Positions 1 through 5,599 of a stretch of 5,625 bases of DNA are shown piece by piece (the stretch's first letter is position 1; every line of letters begins with the position of its first letter). Below the pieces are notes generated by a model that was not told the DNA's origin, did no database searches, and was given only the letters and a program-made list of their open reading frames with translations. The translations under genes and the position numbers were made by a program. Source of the DNA: Bacilli bacterium (lineage in GTDB: Bacteria; Bacillota_I; Bacilli_A; ML615J-28; CAG-698); NCBI GenBank assembly GCA_028691905.1, contig JAQUYJ010000067.1, forward strand, positions 1 to 5,625, in the 5' to 3' direction.

Positions 1-639
1 TCCACCTTGTTTTTCCAATTTATATTCTTTGAATACTTTCGCAAAGCGGAATCCTTCATAAACGAATAAACCGACTAAAGGAAGAACAATAAACAGTAGG
101 AAACCGGTTGGTGATTGGAAGAACAAAACGACATTTCCCAGTCCTTTAATTGTACTTTGATAAACACCTACGATTTTTACATAATATACCTTTTCTGCAT
201 AGCCATCATCCGGATCAGTTGATCGCTCTTCAAAGGCAGCAAGATCACCTTGGGTAATGCAGTACTTACCACCGGCATCGGTATTTGTTTCGATGATTCT
301 GTGGGTATTGTAAATAAAGTTTCCGTCATCATCAACCCATTCAAAAGTAACGATATCTCCTTCGTTCAAAACCAAATCTGCAGCTTCCATCCAGGTAACG
401 CGATCTATAACGATGATATCTCCCCGTTTAAAGCCGTCGGAATCATATGTTTCGTTGCGTGCATTCATACTATTGGACAAAACAGTTAAATAACTTTTGT
501 TAAAAAACTTAGGAATTCCTCCGTTTTTAGTAGAACTAAAGGCATAAATAGTGAAAAGTAGAATAATTACAATAAGAACACTCAATAAAACATTGACTGT
601 AACACTAAATGCTTTTTTTATTTTTTCATTTTTAAACAT
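1..639 (-). CDS. sipW: SipW-like (ER-type) signal peptidase I, C-terminus beyond the left edge
   Basis: Membrane-bound type I signal peptidase that would remove leader peptides from exported proteins at the outer face of the membrane. The 213 residues visible show an N-terminal membrane helix (about 13-34), the nucleophile motif VLSNSM with Ser57, and NTHRI with His113 where bacterial-type LepB enzymes have a Lys. That Ser/His pair marks the SipW/archaeal/ER branch. ITQGD (Asp132) follows in the usual conserved place, and a second hydrophobic helix lies at about 173-195. The frame is still open at base 1, so the end is missing. ATG at 639 is chosen because GAGG (649-652) lies 9 nt upstream; an in-frame ATG at 648 directly abuts that GAGG and is unlikely. 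Family knowledge: SipW enzymes process TasA/TapA/camelysin-like proteins. The two exported proteins at 3737-5511 are the obvious candidate clients. The family call is firm; the symbol is by family resemblance only. Confidence 0.9.
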   Translation of the reverse strand, partial: MFKNEKIKKAFSVTVNVLLSVLIVIILLFTIYAFSSTKNGGIPKFFNKSYLTVLSNSMNARNETYDSDGFKRGDIIVIDRVTWMEAADLVLNEGDIVTFEWVDDDGNFIYNTHRIIETNTDAGGKYCITQGDLAAFEERSTDPDDGYAEKVYYVKIVGVYQSTIKGLGNVVLFFQSPTGFLLFIVLPLVGLFVYEGFRFAKVFKEYKLEKQGG

Positions 640-665
640 ATTCCCCATCCTCAATTATTTAATTT

Positions 666-694
666 ATTGTAGCATGATTTTTTAAGAAAGTCAA
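666..694 (-). promoter_or_regulatory. Promoter of the sipW-like gene
   Basis: Read on the minus strand: -35 TTGACT (689-694), a 17-bp spacer, then -10 TACAAT (666-671) preceded by TG one base upstream (extended -10). The predicted start is near 659, giving a leader of about 20 nt. No copy of the TTAATAGT/TTAAGGGT module found at 3559-3709 is present here, so this gene looks constitutively readable. Not experimentally known. Confidence 0.7.
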
Positions 695-732
695 TAAAAT
701 ATCAAAAAAACAACTGAATATTACCTAATGAT

Positions 733-761
733 TTTACAAAATTCAAAAAACATGATATAAT
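733..761 (+). promoter_or_regulatory. Promoter of the response regulator gene
   Basis: -35 TTTACA (733-738), a 17-bp spacer and -10 TATAAT (756-761) with TG at 753-754 (extended -10). The expected start is near 768, which falls inside the ribosome binding site AAAGGTGA (766-773) and leaves a leader of only about 10 nt before ATG 778. The promoter is near consensus and has no SARP-type repeats, so autoregulation is not evident. Confidence 0.75.
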
Positions 762-777
762 AACTAAAGGTGATTTT

Positions 778-1644
778 ATGATAAGAACAGTTATAATTGA
801 TGATGAACAGTTGGCAGTGAACAATTTACACTATTTTTTGAAGCAATTTGATGATTTGGAGATAGTGGGAACATTTACCGAAGTTGAACCTTTTTTGGCT
901 TGCTTAAAAGAACAAAACATCCAATTGGTATTCATGGATATCGAAATGCCGGAAATGAATGGACTCAACTTGGCAGCAACAGTCATTGAAGATTATCAGG
1001 AAATTGAAATTGTCTTTGCCACTGCATACAACCAATATGCTGTACAGGCATTTGAATTGAATGCAATTGATTACATATTAAAACCATTGTCCTTCGCCAG
1101 AATTGAAAAAACAATTGAAAAAATCAGAAAAAGAATTCCTAAAAATCGGGATAACAAGGTTTTTATTAAATGCTTAGGTGGTTTTGATATTTATGTGAAT
1201 GATCAACTGATTAATTTTAAATTATCAAAAGCAAAAGAAGTACTGGCGTATTTAATTCAAAATATGGGGAAAAGTATGGGTTGGATGACCATTGCTGATG
1301 ATGTATGGCCTGATTCACTCGATGACAAGAAATTAATGAATAATTTTCATGTCGCTAATTTTTCTTTGCGAACTTTTCTTTCTGATAATGGGATTGCCCC
1401 CATATTTGATTACAGTCGTAATGTTTATCGGGTTGATCCGACGAAATTCGAATGTGATTATTATAAATTAGTGGATACCTATAAAGAATACCGCAAGACC
1501 AAAGAAATAAAAACCCATCCTGAGACCTTCAAGACAGGGGAATATTTAGAGAACCTGCCTTATACATGGTCCATTCAGACGGCTGAAAAAGTCGAAGAGA
1601 TGATTCAGGAACTGGAAAGAGCAATTCGGATGAAGCGATTTTAA
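778..1644 (+). CDS. Response regulator: receiver domain plus SARP-like winged-helix output domain
   Basis: Cytoplasmic two-component transcription regulator of 288 residues. The receiver domain spans about 1-120, with acidic pocket Asp8-Asp9, phospho-acceptor Asp54 in MDIEMPEMNG, Thr82 in FATAY and Lys102 in ILKPL, so all switch residues are present. From about 129 comes a SARP/OmpR-like winged helix: the CLGGFDIYVND strand start, KAKEVLAYLI helix, an ADDVWPD turn, the HVANFSLRTFL recognition-helix region and the NVYRVDP wing. A helical tail (about 222-288) resembles the start of a bacterial transcriptional activation (BTAD) domain but is too short for a full one. Start: AAAGGTGA lies 4 nt upstream (GG core 7 nt). 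It converges with the sensor kinase gene at 1671-3494, its likely partner. Inference: its targets are the tandem repeat promoters at 3559-3709, because SARP/PhoB-type domains bind 11-bp-spaced direct repeats just upstream of -10. The output is not LytTR, although the kinase is LytS-like. Confidence 0.9.
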   Translation: MIRTVIIDDEQLAVNNLHYFLKQFDDLEIVGTFTEVEPFLACLKEQNIQLVFMDIEMPEMNGLNLAATVIEDYQEIEIVFATAYNQYAVQAFELNAIDYILKPLSFARIEKTIEKIRKRIPKNRDNKVFIKCLGGFDIYVNDQLINFKLSKAKEVLAYLIQNMGKSMGWMTIADDVWPDSLDDKKLMNNFHVANFSLRTFLSDNGIAPIFDYSRNVYRVDPTKFECDYYKLVDTYKEYRKTKEIKTHPETFKTGEYLENLPYTWSIQTAEKVEEMIQELERAIRMKRF

Positions 1645-1678
1645 AAATAACGAAACCTCTACGGGTTTCGTTATTTTT
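1643..1678. terminator. Bidirectional intrinsic terminator between convergent genes
   Basis: A perfect 15-bp stem (1643-1657 with 1664-1678) closes a 6-base loop. Its core is ATAACGAAACC paired with GGTTTCGTTAT. The plus-strand transcript ends in a T run (1674-1679), and the minus-strand transcript likewise has a T run from the A tract at 1643-1647. The stem contains part of the TAA stop of the regulator (1642-1644) and the TAA stop of the kinase (1673-1671), so one hairpin ends both genes. Confidence 0.9.
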
Positions 1679-3494
1679 TCTTTGGAATCTGGATGACGGA
1701 GACTGTTCCAATTCCCACTTCACTGTTTATGAATAATTCCGCATTGAGATGAAGACGCAGACGGTCACGAATATTTTGTGTTCCAACACGCTGTTTTTCA
1801 GATAAAGATTTTAAATCAAAACCAACACCGTCATCTGCTACTTTTATATAAATGAAATTAGGATCATCATAAGTGGAAATGGTAATTAATCCTCCTGTTT
1901 TCTTCATGCTTATTCCATGTTTTACTGAATTTTCGACTAAAGGCTGAACGGTAAGTGGAGGAATGAGAAAGTCACCGACGAGTAAATTATACTCAACACG
2001 AATTCTTTTTCCAAAACGTTCCTGTTCGATATTGAGATAGGTTCGGATATTTTCCAATTCATCTTCCACATTCAATAAATTCGGCATTTTATTAAATTCG
2101 AGTCGTGTTCGTAAATAAGATGAAAAGTCCTCAATCAGTTCACCTGCTTTAACGGGATTGGTAAAACAAAGCGACTGAATGGAATTGAGGGTGTTGTAAA
2201 TAAAGTGGGATTGAATCTGTGAATTCAGGAATGTAAATTCTGTATCACGGATTTTTTTATTCAGACTCACTATTTCTTCTACTTTTGACATTTCGTCTTC
2301 CCGAACAAAGGCATAAACAGAGCTGTATATTAATGCGACAAACAAATATACACCTGTAGTCATTTCTTCCGCATATAAAATAACATTTTGCTTGATTAAT
2401 AAGTCATAGGTCAGTGATAACAATAAAAGTAAAACCATGATGCTAACAAAAGGGTTCACTTCATTTTTTTGCTTCTGAATAAGGGTATATAAGAAAATCA
2501 ATCCCATAATAATTATAGCGAGCAAATAGAATATTGGCGAATAAGATGATAAGATATCAAACGGTAAAATAAGAGACAGCAAAATGATGGATAGAGTAGG
2601 ATAAAAGATTATTTGATCTAGTTCTGTTTGTTTTTGTTTTTCGTAGAAATTTTTCAGTAGACAATAAAGCGCGAAAACTGCCAGGTACAACGTAATATGA
2701 TGGATGAAAAACCCCCATCTGCCGGTATGATGGCTGATTGCCTGTAAGAAAAAGAAATAAGGGAAATGATAAAATACAAGGCGAAGAGCAAAGAAAATAC
2801 TGAGTGCTGCAAAACAGAAAGCACCTTTTTCTTTTTTTCTTATTCCCAGAACGAAAAATTGGTATAGAGCAGCGAAAAAAATCGCGCCGACTATAAAAGC
2901 CTTAAATGCAAAATTGAGTAATGCACTTCTGTAAAAGCGTTCCTGTCCGGATAAATGAGGGGATCTGGTCAGTCCGGTATATCCATAAAGATAATTGCTG
3001 ATTTCAATAATGATTTCCAAATCATCTTGATCATTAATATAATCCGGTTGTTCAGCAACTAAGGTAAGCAACCCACTTTCATTTTTCAGATGGCTGTTGG
3101 TCATAGTCAAAACGCCATTTAGATAAATGGCATATCCTTCCACATGATCATCAAAGCCAACAATGATGTTTTCCCCTTTTGGAAAGTCCTGAATAACAAG
3201 ACGATAACTAATATAACCGTATTCATTGTCATATAGAAATCTTGAAAATGGTAGGGTTGTATAGGTTTTTTCTATTGAGGAAATGTCAATCCGATCAGTA
3301 GCAATCAATTGATTTTCATATACTTCCCATTCCCCATCCAGGCTATAATAGTCATTGAGTGTGCTATGGGAATAAGTTGCAATTCCTTGACTTGCAACAA
3401 TCTTACTCTCAAAAGCCAAATCATAGATTCCAAAAGCTATAATTAGGATAAGAGTCAAAGAGGTAAGCAAAATCAGATACAGTTGTTTTTTCAT
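1671..3494 (-). CDS. Sensor histidine kinase, 7TM-DISM-like sensor half with LytS/YehU-type kinase half
   Basis: Membrane sensor kinase, 607 residues from ATG 3494. Order: membrane anchor (about 5-24); outside domain (about 25-190) with a beta-sandwich look (LDGEWEVY, YISYRLVI, YAIYLNGVL), like the extracellular DISMED2 or carbohydrate-binding-like sensors; seven hydrophobic segments at about 195-218, 224-244, 261-283, 295-315, 319-340, 347-367 and 379-397; a charged linker helix (398-422); His_kinase motif NSQIQSHFIYNTLNSI with phospho-acceptor His430; ATPase N box VQPLVENSVKHG (Asn522); DDGVGFD (554-560); and VGTQNIRDRL. All catalytic boxes look intact. An in-frame GTG at 3503 exists, but it lies inside the SD AGGTGG (3500-3505), which sits 5 nt before ATG 3494, so the ATG is the start. 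Convergent with the regulator gene, its probable partner. The ligand cannot be told from sequence. This kinase class usually works with LytTR regulators. Confidence 0.92.
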   Translation of the reverse strand: MKKQLYLILLTSLTLILIIAFGIYDLAFESKIVASQGIATYSHSTLNDYYSLDGEWEVYENQLIATDRIDISSIEKTYTTLPFSRFLYDNEYGYISYRLVIQDFPKGENIIVGFDDHVEGYAIYLNGVLTMTNSHLKNESGLLTLVAEQPDYINDQDDLEIIIEISNYLYGYTGLTRSPHLSGQERFYRSALLNFAFKAFIVGAIFFAALYQFFVLGIRKKEKGAFCFAALSIFFALRLVFYHFPYFFFLQAISHHTGRWGFFIHHITLYLAVFALYCLLKNFYEKQKQTELDQIIFYPTLSIILLSLILPFDILSSYSPIFYLLAIIIMGLIFLYTLIQKQKNEVNPFVSIMVLLLLLSLTYDLLIKQNVILYAEEMTTGVYLFVALIYSSVYAFVREDEMSKVEEIVSLNKKIRDTEFTFLNSQIQSHFIYNTLNSIQSLCFTNPVKAGELIEDFSSYLRTRLEFNKMPNLLNVEDELENIRTYLNIEQERFGKRIRVEYNLLVGDFLIPPLTVQPLVENSVKHGISMKKTGGLITISTYDDPNFIYIKVADDGVGFDLKSLSEKQRVGTQNIRDRLRLHLNAELFINSEVGIGTVSVIQIPKKK

Positions 3495-3499
3495 TTCTT

Positions 3500-3505
3500 C
3501 CACCT
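3500..3505 (-). promoter_or_regulatory. Ribosome binding site that fixes the kinase start
   Basis: AGGTGG on the minus strand, 5 nt before ATG 3494. It contains the alternative GTG codon (3503-3501), which therefore cannot serve as the start using this site. Confidence 0.8.
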
Positions 3506-3511
3506 GTATCT

Positions 3512-3540
3512 ATTATATTAAAAAAAAGCAAATAAGTAAA
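3512..3540 (-). promoter_or_regulatory. Promoter of the sensor kinase gene
   Basis: On the minus strand: -35 TTTACT (3535-3540), 17-bp spacer, -10 TATAAT (3512-3517). The expected start is near 3505, at the first base of the AGGTGG ribosome binding site, giving a leader of about 11 nt. It lies back to back with the first operator module (3559 onwards), so a protein bound there could also influence the kinase promoter. Confidence 0.7.
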
Positions 3541-3558
3541 GAAAATTAATCTTTCCCT

Positions 3559-3591
3559 TTAATAGTCTATTAAGGGTTAATCGGTTATAAT
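3559..3591 (+). promoter_or_regulatory. Activator-type promoter module 1 of 3 (P1)
   Basis: TTAATAGT (3559-3566), 3 bp, TTAAGGGT (3570-3577), 8 bp, TATAAT (3586-3591). The two octamers start 11 bp apart, about one helical turn. The hexamer at -35 position (TAGTCT, 3563-3568) does not resemble TTGACA and lies within the repeat pair, which suggests an activator substitutes for -35 contact. The expected start is near 3598, giving a leader of about 139 nt. Inference: binding site for the SARP-like regulator at 778-1644. Confidence 0.8.
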
Positions 3592-3619
3592 AAAAATACA
3601 AAAAAGAATTATTGTTCTT

Positions 3620-3652
3620 TAATAGTTTATTAAGGGTAGAAGATTTATAATA
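3620..3652 (+). promoter_or_regulatory. Activator-type promoter module 2 of 3 (P2)
   Basis: TTAATAGT (3620-3627), 3 bp, TTAAGGGT (3631-3638), 8 bp, TATAAT (3647-3652): identical octamers and identical spacing to module 1, 61 bp downstream of it. The 3-bp gap is tta rather than cta, which breaks the surrounding palindrome but leaves both octamers intact. The 8-bp spacer sequence differs from the other modules. Expected start near 3659, leader about 78 nt. Confidence 0.8.
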
Positions 3653-3676
3653 AAATTGTAAAAAGTTTTTATCTCT

Positions 3677-3709
3677 TAATAGTCTATTAAGGGTTAGTAA
3701 GTTATAATG
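3677..3709 (+). promoter_or_regulatory. Activator-type promoter module 3 of 3 (P3)
   Basis: TTAATAGT (3677-3684), 3 bp, TTAAGGGT (3688-3695), 8 bp, TATAAT (3704-3709), 57 bp after module 2. This copy also forms a perfect palindrome, CTTAATAG-T-CTATTAAG (3676-3692). Expected start near 3716, about 21 nt before ATG 3737, with AGAGGTGAGG (3725-3734) as ribosome binding site. It is the promoter nearest the operon. Confidence 0.82.
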
Positions 3710-3736
3710 ATAATGTAATAACAAAGAGGTGAGGTA

Positions 3737-4474
3737 ATGTTTCGATTCAAAACCATTGCCAGGATGAAAATCGTCAGCCGAATTGGACTTGGTCTTACTA
3801 CCTTAGCCATTGCGATATTACTTCTATTTTCATATTATGGACAACGAGTAGGTAGTTTCACAGTTGATGTAAGTGATCAATTATATGTGAAAGAAGTAGC
3901 ATTATCTGAGTTAGTAGATTTCGCAGTTTCAGGAGCGAGATTGGAAGCCCAACCATTAAGTGGTGTACAACCGATGGGAATTAGAGGTAATCCAATAGCT
4001 GTTCCAGTCGAAATCGAAGCGGCTCTTGAAGATATAAAACCTGGAGATAATAATGGAAATAACTTTCTGCTTTATTCATTCTATATTAAAAATACAGGAG
4101 ATGAAACATTAAGTTATAACTACTCCATCTATGTTGCAGAAGCAACCAACTTTATTGATCATGCTATAAGAGTTATGGTTATTAAAGAAACTGATTTTCT
4201 TGGTATTAAAGAATATGAAAAGCTTATTTATGCGAGATCACAAAGTGAGCGTGGACTTACTCCTGGTGAAGCCGAAATTGGAGCATTAAAATTTTTTACC
4301 AATAAAATCGTCGTTACAAAAGATCGATATTTGTTTCAACCGGATATGGTAGATCGCTACATCTTGGCCCTTTGGGTTCATGGTGAAGATGCAGATGCTA
4401 CTGATGTTGGTGAATTTGCCATTGTAAAAGGTAGGATTCGGTTATCGATGAAGTTTTCAATCATTGATTATTAA
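3737..4474 (+). CDS. Exported or membrane-anchored protein of the SipW-associated type, function unknown
   Basis: 245 residues, first gene of the operon. A basic N-terminus (KTIARMKIVSR) precedes one hydrophobic helix (about 16-35), ending in YYGQRVGSFTVDV; it is a long signal peptide or an uncleaved anchor. The rest (about 40-245) is predicted outside, lacks Cys and looks beta-rich. FLLYSFYIKNTGDETLSYNYSI (split: FLLYSFYIKNTG, 110-121, and DETLSYNYSI, 122-131) resembles the extra-cytoplasmic beta-sandwich strands of TasA-like proteins. Near the C-terminus LWVHGEDADATD (212-223) matches the IWIEGWDGNATN motif of the next protein (301-312), suggesting a shared fold. Unlike that protein it lacks the AWFT motif after the leader. 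It could be an anchor or minor partner, in the way TapA accompanies TasA, but it has no recognisable TapA identity. Start ATG 3737 follows AGAGGTGAGG. Only 41 nt separate it from the next gene, so they are probably co-transcribed. Confidence 0.85.
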   Translation: MFRFKTIARMKIVSRIGLGLTTLAIAILLLFSYYGQRVGSFTVDVSDQLYVKEVALSELVDFAVSGARLEAQPLSGVQPMGIRGNPIAVPVEIEAALEDIKPGDNNGNNFLLYSFYIKNTGDETLSYNYSIYVAEATNFIDHAIRVMVIKETDFLGIKEYEKLIYARSQSERGLTPGEAEIGALKFFTNKIVVTKDRYLFQPDMVDRYILALWVHGEDADATDVGEFAIVKGRIRLSMKFSIIDY

Positions 4475-4492
4475 AAAAAATAATAATATAAA
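4464..4492 (+). promoter_or_regulatory. Possible internal promoter before the second exported-protein gene
   Basis: TTGATT (4464-4469), 17 bp, TATAAA (4487-4492) at the very end of the upstream gene. The expected start, near 4499, would lie at the ribosome binding site. Boxes are only four and five matches to consensus in very AT-rich sequence, so chance is quite possible. Confidence 0.35.
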
Positions 4493-4496
4493 AAAA

Positions 4497-4502
4497 GAGA
4501 GG
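4497..4502 (+). promoter_or_regulatory. Ribosome binding site with long spacing
   Basis: GAGAGG lies 13 nt before ATG 4516, longer than the 5-9 nt seen for the other genes here. No nearer SD-like sequence exists (the gap is AAATAAAAAAATT), and no alternative in-frame start downstream would fit the leader peptide better. Confidence 0.6.
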
Positions 4503-4515
4503 AAATAAAAAAATT

Positions 4516-5511
4516 ATGAAAAGTACAAAAAAATTAATTATTGCTGCGTTTATGTTAGTATTTGCATTCGTTGCTGCCGTATCTTCAACTTTCGCATGGT
4601 TCACCCTGCAAAACGAAGTTGATGTTGATGAAATTTCTGTAGAAGTAGGAGCTGCTGGAAATGACTTGCAAATTGCTGGTCTTGATGGTAGTTTTAGTTA
4701 TAGTTATGCTTTAACCCAACCAACTGGAGTTACATTACTACCTGTAACTTGGGATAATACTGCTACACCATCTTTCCAAAAACTAAGTTTAAATGCTGGT
4801 GGTGGAACACCATACTTTGAATATGCAAGTGCATCTGGAGCAAGTTTGGGTTATGCTGATTCAACCTATACCTGGAATGGAACTGGAGATTATTTGACAT
4901 ATGATTTACAGTTCAGATCTAATACCACTGCATTGGAAGTTTATTTAGATTTAGCTGCTAATCCATTTACTCTTAATGAAACTGATCCTTTAAAAGCAGC
5001 ACAAAATGCTGAAGTTCTTAAAACTATTCGTATTATGTTTGTTGATTTAGACAGTGAAGGTGATGAAGTTCCAGCTTCTAGAGTAATTTATTCTCCTTAT
5101 TACAATGTATTAAGTGACTTTGGAAATGGTGATTATTTCTTAAAAGATTCAGGCTGGATTGCTGAAGGTGCGTTTTGGGCAAATCCAACTACTCCTTTGC
5201 TAAGTGAAACAGTAAATGCCGGCGCTGATGAAACTCCCGGAACTGCTGATGATTATTACGAAGTTAATACTACTAATGTTAAGTCATATCCAACTTATAT
5301 TCCATTTGCAGGAGAATTAAGTACTGTTATCTCTACAACTAGAGTAGATGAAACTAAAGGTTTAAAAGTTACAACTTTGGAAACAAAAGCTGTAGCTGAA
5401 TCTGTTAGAGTTTACATTTGGATTGAAGGCTGGGATGGAAACGCAACAAATGAGTCCGCATTATCTGCTTTTGACACACGTTTATTGTTCAAAGGATATC
5501 CAGGCGCATAA
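4516..5511 (+). CDS. Exported SipW-dependent surface/matrix protein, TasA/camelysin-like leader
   Basis: 331 residues, second gene of the operon. KSTKK plus a hydrophobic stretch (7-22) and SSTFAWFT (23-30) form the SipW-cognate type leader found in TasA/camelysin relatives; cleavage is likely after Ala27. The mature part is acidic, rich in Thr, Asn, Gly and Ala, and free of Cys, as expected for a secreted beta-rich protein. DYLTYDLQFRSN (125-136) and EVYLDL (141-146) look like sandwich strands, VLKTIRIMFVD (167-177) like a further one, and YIWIEGWDGNATN (300-312) with FDTRLLFKG (319-327) is the C-terminal signature also seen upstream (LWVHGEDADATD). NAGADETPGTADDYYEVN (234-251) is an acidic loop resembling calcium-binding-type loops. 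There is no LPXTG sorting signal or lipobox, so it is presumably released or polymerised outside. Being much larger than a minimal camelysin, it cannot be named. Codons such as GCT, ACT and GTT are used often, which may suggest high expression. Confidence 0.9.
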   Translation: MKSTKKLIIAAFMLVFAFVAAVSSTFAWFTLQNEVDVDEISVEVGAAGNDLQIAGLDGSFSYSYALTQPTGVTLLPVTWDNTATPSFQKLSLNAGGGTPYFEYASASGASLGYADSTYTWNGTGDYLTYDLQFRSNTTALEVYLDLAANPFTLNETDPLKAAQNAEVLKTIRIMFVDLDSEGDEVPASRVIYSPYYNVLSDFGNGDYFLKDSGWIAEGAFWANPTTPLLSETVNAGADETPGTADDYYEVNTTNVKSYPTYIPFAGELSTVISTTRVDETKGLKVTTLETKAVAESVRVYIWIEGWDGNATNESALSAFDTRLLFKGYPGA

Positions 5512-5545
5512 TTATTTATAATACAAATAACTAAACTGTATAAAA

Positions 5546-5586
5546 TGGTATATAATCACAACTTTTTAGTTGTGATTATATACTAT
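5546..5586. other. Long AT-rich hairpin or palindrome downstream of the operon
   Basis: A 16-bp perfect stem, 5548-5563 with 5568-5583, around a TTTT loop; in RNA it extends to 19 pairs with a G-U (5547/5584) and two A-T pairs. Arms read ATAATCACAACT and AGTTGTGATTAT. It lies 36 nt after the stop of the second exported-protein gene, so it may end the transcript or protect its 3' end. A run of U after the stem is missing (TATATAGTGG follows), so it is not a standard intrinsic terminator. It also overlaps the -35 of the outgoing promoter and could instead be an operator. Confidence 0.6.
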
Positions 5587-5599
5587 ATAGTGGTATAAT
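5570..5599 (+). promoter_or_regulatory. Possible promoter for a gene beyond the right edge
   Basis: TTGTGA (5570-5575), 18 bp, TATAAT (5594-5599) with TG at 5591-5592 (extended -10). The -35 is within the right arm of the preceding palindrome. No start codon with ribosome site is visible before the window ends, so the leader would be longer than 19 nt. Confidence 0.5.

Larger units (their letters stand above)
3541..3709 (+). repeat. Three tandem imperfect repeats of about 57-61 bp
   Basis: The three promoter modules together with A/T-rich links make up a tandem triplication. Besides octamers and -10 boxes, the flanks are similar (an A-rich stretch after each TATAAT), but the linking sequence has drifted. 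What is held constant is the octamer pair and the spacing to TATAAT. No gene is seen in this stretch. A minus-strand reading frame across it (3724-3518) is merely the repeat translated. Confidence 0.85.

Noticed and set aside
250..489. Plus-strand 79-codon reading frame
   Set aside because: It lies entirely opposite the sipW-like gene, whose frame has the Ser57 and His113 motifs; there is no ribosome site and no recognisable domain.
646..648. Upstream ATG as start of the sipW-like gene
   Set aside because: The GAGG ends directly at this ATG with no spacing, while ATG 639 is 9 nt away.
1529..1723. Minus-strand 64-codon reading frame
   Set aside because: It spans the terminator and the ends of two well-supported convergent genes in other frames; no ribosome site or motif.
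3501..3503. GTG as start of the sensor kinase
   Set aside because: The codon is inside the AGGTGG ribosome site that serves ATG 3494 at a 5-nt spacing.
3559..3709. CRISPR array from regularly spaced short repeats
   Set aside because: Only three units, each containing a -10 box at fixed distance, with similar A-rich links instead of unrelated spacers, and no cas gene in the window.
3518..3724. Minus-strand 68-codon reading frame with repeated LNRLL-like units
   Set aside because: The protein periodicity is only the translation of the three promoter modules; it runs opposite the operators and contains the kinase promoter.
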